From positions 137,166,155-137,230,154 of the forward strand of contig NC_134710.1 in NCBI RefSeq assembly GCF_043290135.1: a DNA stretch of 64,000 bases, in the 5' to 3' direction. The stretch is from Rhipicephalus microplus. Its lineage: Eukaryota; Arthropoda; Arachnida; Ixodida; Ixodidae. Below, one piece after another: positions 12,501 to 25,300 of the stretch (the first letter of the stretch is position 1; every line of letters starts with the position of its first letter). The notes beneath the pieces were generated by a model. It was given only the letters and a program-made list of their open reading frames with translations, was not told the DNA's origin and did not search any database. Position numbers and translations under genes: made by a program.

Positions 12501-15500
12501 TTGTTGCTCGTCTTTTAAGGTCTTGTTATCGGGAAATGGTTGGTCGAGTGATGCAATGTAGGTATCGAAAGTGTCCGCGTCACATTCCATGGTTGGAAGT
12601 GGTAGTCTCGAAAGACAATCTGTGTCAGCGTGACGTTGGCCGCTTTTATAGGAAACCGTGAAGTCATATTCTTGTAGACGAAGTGCCCAGCGCGCCAGCC
12701 GACCAGATGGGTCACGCAGATTAACCAACCAGCAGAGAGAATGATGGTCTGTCACGACGGTAAAGGGGCGTCCGTACAAGTAGGACTGGAAGCGCTGCAC
12801 TGCGAAGACTACTGCAAGGCATTCTTGCTCTGTGACAGTGTAGTTACGCTCGGACTTGCTGAGCGAGCGACTTGCATACGCTACGATGTGTTCTTGATTA
12901 TCTAAGCATTGAACCAGGACACCACCTACACCAATACCGCTGGCGTCTGTGTGAATCTCAGTGGGAGCGAGAGGATTGAAGTGTCGAAGAATCGGATGGG
13001 ACGTCAAAAAAAAACTTCAACTCCGAAAAAGCAGACTCGCATTTCGGGGTCCAGTCAAACTGCGCACCTTTCTGAAGCAGACACGTGAGCGGGTATGCGA
13101 TATTGGCAAAATCAGGAATGAATCCGCGAAAGTATGAACAAAGCCCCAAAAGGCTGCGCAGTTCTTTCACCGAGTTTGGCTCGGCCACTGCGCCATCTTG
13201 GCGGGATCCGGTCGTATGCCTTTTTTGTTTACTAAGTGTCCAAGGACGAGTGTTTGGCACTCTCCAAAACGACATTTCTTTGAGTTGAGCATCAAGCGTG
13301 CTTTGCTTAGGCAGTCCAGTACGAGGCCAAGGTGTGTGTTGTGCTCACATAAGGTGCGCCCAAAAATTACAACATCGTCCAAGTAACACATACACATTTC
13401 CCACTTCAATCCACGCAGAATGTTGTCCATAAATCGCTCAAAGGTTGCGGGCGCGTTGCAGAGTCCGAACGACATCACATTGAATTCAAATAGTCCATCT
13501 GTTGTAACAAATGCCGTTTTCTCCTTGTCTTCCTCGTGCATTGGAATCTGCCAGTAGCCTGACCTCAGATCCACAGACGAAAAGTAAGAGGCCGATGATA
13601 GACAGTCGATAGCATCATCAATCCGCGGGAGTGGGTATACGTCTTTTTCAGTGATGGCGTTGAGACGGCGGTAGTCAACACAAAATCGCCATGTCCCATC
13701 CTTCTTCTTCACTAGAATTACTGGAGCGGCCCACGGACTACACGATTCTTGAATTACATTTTGCTTGAGCATCTCGCAAACCTGTTCATTGATCACTGCG
13801 CGTTCCGAAGGCGATACACGATTTGGTTTCTGTCGGAGAGGTCTGTGAGATGTCGTGTCGATTCAGTGCTTTATACGAGAAGCAGGGAATGATGGTGAAT
13901 CATGCTGAGCGAAATCAAAAATACCGGCATGTTTGGGCAGAATACTCGCCAGTTCATTACGTTCCTTGGTGCTCAGTGACTTATCAATCATAGCCATAAT
14001 GGTGGTGTCCCTGGCGTGCAGATTATCGCAACGGGTCTTATCCGGGAAATCATTGCTTTCTGCGAGGGTGGCAAGCGAGAATACTTGGTGTTCACGAATC
14101 TCTGCAAGTTTCAGACCCTTCGGCAGCACTGTAGGTTCATTAGAGCAGTTAATCACCCATAAACTAGTATGCCCTTGCGCAACCGGTGAACAGTAGGGTA
14201 TTAAAACTGTCTTCTTTATGCAACTGAGATGCACAGGCTCCACAGTTGCGTCAAATGTTTTCTCGCTTGCAGGTGAACAGACAACAGGGACACATTTTGC
14301 AGACAACGGCGGCACAGTTGTGTCCACAGACACGCAAAGAGCACTTTCTTGAGAGGGCGAGTTTTCCATAAACGAAACTGGGATATCATAATCTACTGTA
14401 ATTTGTCCTGTGCGGCAATCGGCAGTAGCACCACATAGCTTCAAGAAATCGAGTCCCAGAATGACGTCATGCGTAGTATGAGGGAGAACAGCAAACTCTG
14501 CGACAGAGTTCTGGCACGCCAAACTAACAGTCACAGTGCAGACACCAACAGGTTGTAACACCTCTCCGCTCACTCCACGAAACGTATCAGGACGGTCCCA
14601 ACGAAACATAACCTTTCGTCCAAGAAGGCGGGTGAAAACTAAACTCATCACTGACACGGTTGCACCTCTGTCCACCAACGCCATCGTTGGTACACCATCG
14701 ATAAGCACTCAAACCTTATTTCTAAGCATGGAAGCTAACGGAGGTATATCTGTTGAAATCGAAGACTGTCCGGCGACCTCACCTCCAACGGCTGCGCCGG
14801 CTAGTGTTCCGTAGGAGGCGAGGGGCAGGTGGTGGTGTCACACTGCGGTCAGAGGCCGGAGATTGGTTTCGTAGCGGTCCTGGGATCTCGTAAGACGCGC
14901 TTCAAGGGAATGTCGGTGCTCGGGTAACGCCAGAACGGTTAAATCTCGGTGATCGGTCGTATCTTGGCGGCTGCCCGTAGTGGCAATACCTGGCAATGTG
15001 TCCTTCGAAGTCACAGTTGTAGCAGACTGGTAGAGGATGCTCGCCGAACCAATGCTGAGACCGCTCAGCTGTGAAGGGTCGGTGACGAGCTTGCTGAGCG
15101 GGGGCTGCCCACCTCTGTGTGGCGGGGCCGTGCCGAAGGCGTTGGCCATATCGCTGGTCGGCCGCGAATGAGTCACGACGTGGCCGCGGATTTCCAGTTT
15201 CGCTGATGTCTGCCACACATACCGATGGTGGCAAAGGAGTTGATGGTGCCGCCGTGTAGTAGGGTGGATTGGTAGGTGGATGAGGAATAGTTTCGTCAAC
15301 CCTACCACCTTGTCGCTGCAGCTCTTCATGCACAATTGCCCGAATAGTAGCGGCAAGGTCAGTGGGCAGGCTCACGTCGACGCTGGCAACCGTTGTCACA
15401 TTTGCCAGCCCACCAAATTTCGGGGCGATGCGACGAGTCTTCAATTTTTCAAACGTGCGGCAGTGATGTTGGACGTCGGAGGCAGAAGTGAGGTCATCCC

Positions 15501-18500
15501 TGCCTATCAGAAAATTGTAAACATCTTCCGCTATGCATTTCAATAAGTGTCCGACCCTGTCTTCTTCAGACATCTGCGGGGTTATAACCTTGCAAAGCTT
15601 AAGAACGTTCTCTATATAAGCAGTGCAGGTTTCTCCAGGAGTCTGGGCTCTTCCAGCAAGAGTCCGCACCGCGCTATTCTTTTTTGAGTCGGAGTCACCA
15701 AAACACTTCTTGAGTTCTGAGCAAAAAGAGCCCATGTTGTCAAGGACTGTTCGTGGTTTTCATACCACATCAGGGCAGTGTCCGTGAGAAACAGCGCGAC
15801 GTTTTCCAGCTGATCGATAAAGTTCCAGTGGTTGTACTGGCTCACCCTTTTGTAGTGCGTTAGCCACACGTCCACATCTTCTCCTGCCATTCCCGCGAAC
15901 AAGCGGGGTTCCATGTAGTGATGCCTAGGTGTAGCCAGTGTAGATTGGCGCGAAGTGGAGGCGGTTGATTCCTGACCTTCGCTCTGGGCCATGATGACTG
16001 TTGTCGGCGGCAGACCGGCAGGACGACGGCTCCGGCGAACTCCGAACAGCTGTGGCTCCGTGGTACGTCGACGTGTCGTACCCAGCACCTCCACCACTCT
16101 GTTACGTCTACGAGGGGTTTATTCGAAGCAGACATGACGGTCGACTCCACGGTATACCGCATGAATGCGCAGCAGCGAGCTCTTGCCACCAACCGAACGT
16201 CCTCTTCTTCTACTACCACCACGTTCCCCGCTACACAGGTGCACATACCTAAATTACACATGTGGTAACAATATTTTAAGCCTGCTTTGCTTCCGAAAAT
16301 AACAGGCAATTTTGGCTACTAGTGTGAGCAGCCAACGGCTCTTAGTAGCACGGGATACATGACGCAGGAGCGCCTCACTCCACTGAAGCCCGAGTCATTG
16401 GACAGCTTTTTAGGCGACAGCTTGTCATCATTGCGTATAGCGACTGTCATGTGTCATTTGCTTGTGTTTTACTTTGATATGTTGAATAATATGCCACATT
16501 ATCCAGGGGTGTAACAGCTGCGCGATTGTGTGGCAATCTTGCGCACCTGTGCCATCCTGAGCTGAACCACCTCTTTTGCTCCCAACTCGTTTATGAGTAT
16601 TGTATTGCACCGAAACAACCAAATTCAGCCACAAATTGCAGCAGCCATCAAGACCCGTGCCTGAAAATGTGGCTGAAACATCGTGTTTTCAGTTTCATTG
16701 AAACGTTTACAGTTCCGCTTTCATCAAGGCAGTGATCGCTCGAGCAGTAGCTGTGAACTTTGATCATAAGGGTTCGGTCGCGAGCGCTGGCACACATGCT
16801 ATCTTAGCAGGCATTAGCAGGCTTAGCAGGCATTAAACCCTTCCACATGCTGTGCTCTCCACGCAAAGAACTGCGAAAAGAGCACCTCTTTCTGGCACAG
16901 CAGTATTCTCTTACACCAGCGTTCTGTAGTTACGGGATATCAGTTCCAAGAGAGTTAGCTTCTATTATTACTTTGTGTAACATTTTAATTTATTGCTGTC
17001 ACATTTGTTGCTTCACTATTTTAGTGAAACTGTGATCTTTCTCATATCTTCATGGCAGTGTTCAGAAAAAAATGGTTGATGATGGTAACAGTCAGGGATG
17101 TAGTCAAGAGAGAGGTGGGGGCGTTCAAACCTTTCCTTCCTCGGCCCAAAAATTTTCAATTTGGCTTGTGCATGTATACATGCACACATGCAAACACATG
17201 CATGAACATACATAAAGTATAGCTGAACCCTCCTCCTGAAAAAAAAAAAACTCTGGCTACTCCTCTGGTAGCAGTGCTCAAAAGAAGTGGGATGGTGTCC
17301 GGTCCCAAGAACAGCCTAGCCAAGACAGGTGCACTCGAGGCTCCGAAAACATGTGCATATTCTCTCTCGTTCATTTCGCCGCTGTGCTTCGTTTTACGGC
17401 GCTCATTATCAATTCGACGGTTTGTGCTCGCGTGTTCAGGTTAAATAAATGGGCTCCAAAAGGTGCTCCAGAAGTAAAATTAAGCATATGAGCTGTGGCC
17501 AAACAGGGCGAAACTGCATGTCAGCACACTGTATCAGAAGACACCTGCAGATAGCGAGAGTGCATCGGCATATCCGGCTGACCCAGCTTGATGTTGTTTT
17601 GTTCTCCTTATTGCCAACTTGAGCAAAGCTGCGCTGCTATCATCGTTGCTCGTCAGGGGACAGTTTTTATGTTTATTGAATTAATTTCTTTGCCCAAGTC
17701 ATGACAAAATCTTCAGAGGCATGTGCTTTCTGTATTGCCACGAGCTCCACCATTTTCACCCCTAATGATCAATGATAGTAGTAGACGACGATAAGGCGAG
17801 CAACACAATATCAGGATGGATCAGCCGAATATGTTGACATACTCCATCTTCAGCGCATATGTGCTGGAGTGCACTGGCATGCATATTTGCCTAGCTGCAA
17901 CCCATTTAGCCACAGCTTGCGTGCTCCGTTTTACTTTTGGAGCACCTGTACATAACTAAAAAAGTCACACTTGCACCGCAAGGGGCAAGAAATAAATGTG
18001 ATATTAAGAAATCGTAATGTTATATGAAGTGAGCTGGCAGCTGACTCTTTTGGATCCAATATTGTGTGACTTTAAAAAAAAAAAGGCGGTGGTGTAACAG
18101 GATACAGCCACAGCAAGAAGAGGAACGCTTTTTGCGCAGTCCTTCAGCAATATGTTCGCAGCACGTCTAAATGAATGTGAGCAGCCTGCTGATGGCTCCT
18201 GAATGAGCACACGCACCAGCACCTTTAGAAGCAAAGTTCTCAGTTAGTTCCCTAGGATTACCCCTTCCCCCATCTCCCCTTGCATCTTTTCGTGCTTGTT
18301 CAAAACGAGCGGGGTATTTCCTTTTTGCTTCAGGGGCAAGTCTTTCGAGTGGGGCAATGTTATTGCGTGCGCCCTCCGAGCAACTGAGATGGGCCGGCTT
18401 GTTATGTCTCTACTTCAGCGGCGTTCATCACTTCCGTTTGTGTGCTTTGACCCGCAGGTAGAGCATACGACGGGCAGGGGCGTGTTATCAATTTGGAGTT

Positions 18501-21500
18501 TGCACGGGACATTACAATAACGGTTACAGTAAAAACTAATTGAGGTTATCCATATCTTTATTGCAATAATAAGGGCTCACTAGGCTCAATTTAGCCTAGT
18601 GTTTGAAAAAATGCAACATTGGACAAATGTTGTCTCACATGTGCTGTCAAACCGGTTACATCAGCTCTGAATGTTCTTTCTGGGTGCTCCAAACTTGCTT
18701 GAGAAGGCCTTTCTAGCTGCTCCAGGCCTGCTCATAAATATCTTTCTGGATGCTCCAAGCCTGCTACAAAAGGCACTTTTGCCTGCTCCCAAGACTGCTC
18801 CCAAACCCATGTACCTTGTTCCACTATGCATTATTGGAAAACGACATCTGGTCTCTGCAGCAAACCTTCATATTGTCAGGATGGACCAGGCCTGACTCGT
18901 CTTTTGTTTTTGTACTTTGGTCCAGGCAAACTCACCGGCTTCTAGCATTGGGCTCAGGCGCGCCTTTGACACTGTCAACAGGCCCTGGCCAGGCTTGGGC
19001 TCTTAAATTTGGCCTATGCACAGCTCTAGTGTGCAGTGTATGCTGTCATAATAAAGGGACCATAACGTGGTTTCGGAAGTTTTGATAGCGTTTAGGCTAG
19101 AGCATCATCAAACCATTCGCACCACAAATTTAGCGACATGCCGTGTACCAAGGCCGCTACGGACAATTATATCATAGCCTCCTTCTCACCTATGCCTTGC
19201 CTCCTCAACTTGTGAGACACGCTGGCATCACTGGCAATCGCAGAGCTCTCATGAGTATACTTGACGATTTGAGCTTCGTCCAGTCTAGTCCTCCGAGATT
19301 GCACACCGACAGGTTGCACGCAATCTCAGAGGCCCTCCCACAGTGTGCCCGTCTGGCAACAAAGACAAAGATTGAAGAGTGGTTGATACGGGCTCCAGCA
19401 GATGCCACCACTCTACCAGGCCATTTTACTTCCACGCACTCTACAGCCAATCAGACCAGCAGCCAGGGTGATGTCGCTTTACCAGAGCATGTTGTTCTGT
19501 GAATGGGCAGTTAAAAATGCGTTTGGCTAAGTCGCAGCTTTAAATCGTAATAATTTACATAGTTTATGCAGAACACTGAAATCAGTCTGTAAATAACCCT
19601 TAGGACTTGGTCTACTGGCCTAATGGGTTTGTACAATATTGCCAAAACCATCTCAGGGTCCCTTTAAGGTGGTGGCTAGTGGCCACTCGACAGTGTAATG
19701 ATTCCCCTAAATTCTGATTCTAGTCATTGAAGATGAGCTATCTTTCTGTTTGAAGTGCTCTCATCTCAGCATCGAGGACAAATTAAAATGCTATTCCTTT
19801 AGGAGCACTGACACGAAAACGTTGCACTTCCTTTTTTTTTTCTTTTTTTTTGCAATAGGTAGACCCACTTATCACAGCTGGAAACCTTATTTCCACGAGG
19901 GCACAAAGGCTATGTATGTATAGTGTGCGCCTAGTTGCGATTTCGGTTTCAATTAGCTCAGAGTTATGCAGGAGCAGTTCTGGTGGCAAGTTAAGCACAG
20001 CTGGACATTGACGTAGGCACTGCACGCATGCGAGCGCCGCACTAATAGCCAACAAAGCCTGCACATGCAAAGCCGCAGGCACGGAGGGAGCAATCACAGT
20101 TAGTACAAGTGCAAGCAACCAGTCAACACAAACTTGTGACGTAGGTTTGCTTACATTGCTGCCACAATGATGTAGACTGAGAAGTTATGCATCTTTCTCC
20201 GTTGCACAGCATGCATCATAAAATTGATTTTAAATACGTTCTTGGCTATATTTAAATATTTTGTAGATATGTATGTCTCCACATTAATTTATCTCGCTGA
20301 TTATCCCACATTCAAGACTTTTGAACGATAGAAAGGTAAATACACTTTAGGGAATGCTGTGGGCATAGTTCTAAACATCATTTCTAAAACGTTTCAGAGG
20401 AGGAGCACTAAGCTACAGCACAAGAAAAACAACACATGTTCACTGAAATTTCAAACTCTTCTGCAATTAATTCGAGGAATTCAAAGTATTTCTCTGCTTA
20501 TTCTTTCTTGACTGCTGCACCTAAAGGCGAAAGTCAGGATGTTGCCACTTTCATTATAAGAAGCTATATTTGTGATCTGATCAGACATCTTTTACAAGTC
20601 TGTACAATGTAACTTGCATTAAACATGAATATTTTATTGAAATTTTGAATGACTGACTAGTGTCATTGATAGATATACTAATTGTTTTCAACTAGGCATA
20701 GTTTTACGCTCTTGTTTTCTTTCCAGGCGCTACTTCGAGTATGGAATGCTGGCACAACGCTTCCAACCTGGCAAATATAGGTGAGCATGAGTAGTCTTTC
20801 GACTTCAAAATAATGATACTGCAATTGCAATACTGTTGAACCCCTTTATAAGAGACACATATAGGAGCAGGGGTTGAACGAAAGCAGGGAACTGAAAATG
20901 AGAACATGGTATGGGTACTGTGCTTATAAAAGACACCTCATGTAAAAGACAAGAATTGCCTCCCAGTGCATGCCTCTTATAAAGGGGTTGAACACTGAAT
21001 TATTTCTTTGTTTTGTGTGTTGTCTTCTTGTGTTACTTCACACGTTAAAATCACACATGTTAAAATCAGAAGTCCAGTTTGCTGAGAAATATGTATGGTG
21101 CAACACTATATGTCGCACAAGCACAAAATCTTGTTTTCGAAAAAGTTGAGCATCACAGCCTATTTTCATAGTTCAGGACACCTTGAGTTCATAAGCATCT
21201 GGCCACCCTGTTTGAGGATGTGTTAGCTGGGAAAAAGTCAGCTAGTCATGTGGCAATGAATCCTTCTGGTGCTAAGCATAGAAATATGTCTTGAAGTAAG
21301 ATGAGAAATTAGACTTCAAAGCATTAAAATGCAAAGTGGCATTGGGTACTCCCTAGGCCTTTAATCAGTAACCTGTGGAAACTACAACTGATTTTTTAGT
21401 GTCTTAATTTTTTTTTTTTAGTTATTGAGTTCTACGTTCCTGTTGAGAACTTTGTTGCGTGTTGGAACATATTACAGTGGTGTATAAAATAGTTAGGTTT

Positions 21501-22262
21501 CCCCAGCTATGTACCTGAGTATTTAAGCTTCAATTTTGTAATATTTGTTATATTTATCATATTCAGAGATAAAAAAATGTTGCCCAGAGAAACTGTTTTG
21601 TCAAGTATTGAGAAATAAGTTATTGTAGTTCATTTCTCCTCGTGCTGTTGGTTTAGGTTGTGTTGAACAAATACAATTTCAACTTTTTGCCTACATGTGA
21701 GCTTGCAGCAGTATTTACAATAAGTAAACGCACACACAAAATTTGTAGGTGCTTGCGGCAGTTTCTGGCTGATCAACTGTATGTCCGAAAGCTACTTCAA
21801 ACAATCTGTTGAGAAAGTTGATTACCTATTTTGACAATGGCCCTTGCCATGTGAATATGAGAGGTGTTCCTCTATGATATGCCACCTTCAGCATCACAAC
21901 CAAGAAACCAGCACCTTTTAGGTATGGGGGACTGAGCACTCGATGACATCAAGCTGCATGGACCAAAATTTTTACATCACCATTTTCATCGCACAAAGCT
22001 TTGCATGGAAATTTTTTTCAGTCCAGATAGCATGGTGGGATAAAGTTGACTGCACAGGCCTGCTATTTAGGTAATATGGCACACGGTTTATATCTCCTAC
22101 CCACTGGGCTTTAGCTACTCATTGCCCTGCTGCTTCCTCGGTCTCTCACAGCAACAGACGTCAGTGGCTGGAAAGGTTGGCATCACAGGCTACAGTCTCT
22201 TGCTGGCTTGAGCTTTCACTTGGGCATTAATGCTTTCCCATAAAAAGTGCTTAGGTACCCTC

Positions 22263-22356
<94 letters not shown>

Positions 22357-25300
22357 TATTGTGACAAAATTAGTGCTTACCTCTACAGTTGGCTTTGTTC
22401 ACATTTTGTCCACAACTTACTCTTGCTAATTGTATTTACTAGTGGCCAAGAAAGAGTGATTAACATTGTGCTTTATATTAATTGAACTTTTTTCATGATA
22501 AATATATATTTATCCAACTTCATTTTACTGTGTATTGCCGCATATGATCACTTTGCTGAAGACACTGCCATGTTCAGCGAGTTGTTCGACATGCTGCTTT
22601 CCCTGAGCCATGTTGAAAATATAACTTGTTGGCCCAAAATGAATATAACTGAAAACGAAATTGGACTACATTTATTGCCTGTTATTTGATTATATTTATG
22701 CAAAAACAGAATGGGAACAGCTATAGGATAAATCTTGAATTACAATTTAATTAAGGTTAACCAAGTGATACACCTGATGCAGTTGTCACACTTTTAGTGG
22801 AGACAAGAATGCTAGCAGCCTGTGCACTTAAATTTATTTGCACGTTAAAGAACACCACTTCAAATTTTTCACAGCCCTCCTCTACGACATCTCATAATCA
22901 TTTTATGGTTGTGGCACATAAAGCCCCTGCAAATATTATTGCAAATAATATTAATTAGTGAAAAGCACACAAATCAATCAGTGTGAAAACACTTTTGTCA
23001 CACTAAAATATCAAGTGCTTTGGAAACATTTTGTGTAAATTTGACAAATTTACAGACATTTCTTTATAATTTGAACCTGAAATGGTTAAGTAACTGAGTG
23101 TTATAGCAATGTCTTTTTTTTTTAGTGAATGCCGCATAAATTTTTGTTTTACTACATGTTTCCCATTTCAGTCAGGAGTTGAGAGAAGCTTTAAATTTGG
23201 GTCCACAAGCTCTTCCTCCATTCATCTATCGAATGCGTGTGCTTGGTTATCCACCAGGCTGGCTTGAATATGCAAAAGTTGAAAAATCTGGGATAAAAAT
23301 TTATGGCTTGGATGATGACGGTAGGTCTAAAATTAATATTGCCACGTAGAATGCAAACGAAGCTATAAAACACTGACTTTTTTGTGTTGTTTGCACATGA
23401 CGTTGACTTTTACATATGACAATGTTATGTAATATTTCATCAAGGTAACTGCAGCCATAAGTGCATGTTAAACTGTTAACTGCACCACCATTACATCTGT
23501 TCAAGTCAACGTGCGTTTTAATTTCCATAAATTTTTTGGGTGCTCCATTTTTTAACGCAACGAACCGGTCAAAGGTTTGTTGCAGCGCCCCTCCCTATCA
23601 TGTCAATGTATGGGGCTGGCTCAACCCCTCTCAACCCCCCTCCTCTGCCTCCCGTGCATATGCCTACGTGAGCGAGCGTGCGAGCATGCTGCTGGAACTT
23701 CATGCTGCAGCCAGCTAGTTGGTGTAATATCCTGCACTGTTTTATGTCTCCACTTCTGTATAGGATCCTGCTTTTGTTAATTTTTTGTGCTTATTTTATG
23801 GGCTTGCTGCTTCTGTATAAATGTGAGAGAATATTAAACTAAATTAAAGCTAAATTTTCCTCCTCTGTCTGTATCATGAAAACGCCCATGTGTGCTCCAA
23901 ACCATAGGTCGGCGGACTCACTCATCAGTCAACTCACTCGGACTCACTCAAACTGAGGAGTGAATCTGAGTGAGTCGGGGTGGGTAATATTTTCGTGAGT
24001 CCGAGTTCGAGGGAATCCGGTAGAAGAAAATTTTCGTGAGTCTGAGTCGGAGTGAGTCCAAAGCGCAAAACATAGTTCTTGAGTGAGTGAGTGAGCTTTT
24101 GCCGACGTAATGTCCTGTCTACTCATCCTCAGCCTTACTATCAGCCTTACCTGGATTCACATTTATACTCGCGTCTACTCTCGGGTATTCCAAAGCAGTG
24201 TCATTCATACACCGTTTCAATATTTAATAGTTAGAGGCATGAATTACTTAAAGGGGTGCCTTGACCCCACCCCACTAAATTTTCCAGGGAAATTCTTGAT
24301 CATTATGTCCAATGCTGTTATCTCTTCCATTAAAAATGACTTTACTGATTTGGAAGAACTCTGAACTAGTTTTTGAAGTTACTATGTGAAACGGCACCAT
24401 GAAGAACACCGATTACGTTGAGTGAGTATGAACTTTATTAGGGTCCTGGGAAAAAAGATAGCGGTGGCAAAAGCCTCGCCAATAAATCCGACAGCTCCAG
24501 CCAGGTCAGGACCAATAGACAGAGAAATTGGTGTTAAAGATCATAACACCACAGGCGAAAAAGCTAATTCTAGGCAGACGGACTCTAGGCAGAAGTTGAC
24601 TCACTCACACTCAGATTGAGCCATCAGTCTCAGTCTGAGCGAGTTCGGGTGAGTGATGTTTTGGCGAGTTTGAGTTCGAGCGAGTCCAGTCGAATAAAAG
24701 TTTCGTAGGGAGTCCAAAGCTCAAAATATATTTAATGATTAAGTCTGAGTGAATTCCGCAAGTTTTGCCAACCTATACTCCAAACATAGAAGTAACTGCT
24801 CCAAAAGAAGATTTTGCCTGCTGGCAAAATCTGCTTTGCCAGCAAGTTGCTGCTTGCTGCGGTAAAAGCCCGAGCAAGCCTGCTTGCTTGGTATTTTACG
24901 GTGGTAAAATGCACATTTTGTTGAGCGTCTAAGGCCACCTACATACGTATAAGACTTCTATGTGTCTGCTTTAGTATGGTTCAGTACCCTTAATTTACTA
25001 CTTTCTACATCTCTTCCATTTGTTCATGACTTCTGGGGATAAAGCACCTAGGCACGGCACTGTAGTTGACTTGTATTTTGTACCTTCAGTGATAATGAGG
25101 AATGTCATTTATATTCATTTATGTGATGTGATTGTTAATGTGTGCACGTTGCACCAAGTTTCATGTGATGCAGCACACTATTAGAGATTACATAGCAATG
25201 TACATTATCTAAATTTAATATTTTAAGTACCTGTGTCATATTTCAGGCTTGAGCCGAGGATTATAGGCGTGCAATGCTGCTGGCTGTGTCCACTTGGTTT

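Larger units (their letters stand above)
11084..16270 (-). mobile_element. Ty3/gypsy LTR retrotransposon, decayed
   Basis: A 5.2-kb element on the - strand with two LTRs (11084-11255 and 16100-16270), each starting TGTTA and ending TAACA. The flanking target duplication is ATAT (11080-11083 and 16271-16274). In transcription order it has gag with a CCHC knuckle, protease, RT, RNase H, integrase and a GPY/F-type end. A purine-rich GGAGGGAAA precedes the 3' LTR and could be the polypurine tract. TGGTGGAGGTGCTGGG follows the 5' LTR and is the PBS candidate; the primer tRNA was not assigned. The LTRs differ at roughly 14 of 172 positions by eye, and there are several frameshifts and stops, so it is inactive. 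Confidence 0.92.
10369..20726. other. ZCCHC8 intron of 10.4 kb filled with mobile elements
   Basis: No coding exon was seen. It contains the hAT remnant, the Ty3/gypsy element, copy A of a 2.4-kb repeat and a MITE, listed separately. The segments at 10.4-10.9 kb and 19.7-20.7 kb hold nothing I recognise. Confidence 0.6.

Noticed and set aside
22247..22429. 60-codon IYIYIY ORF
   Set aside because: It is a translation of the (AT)n microsatellite.
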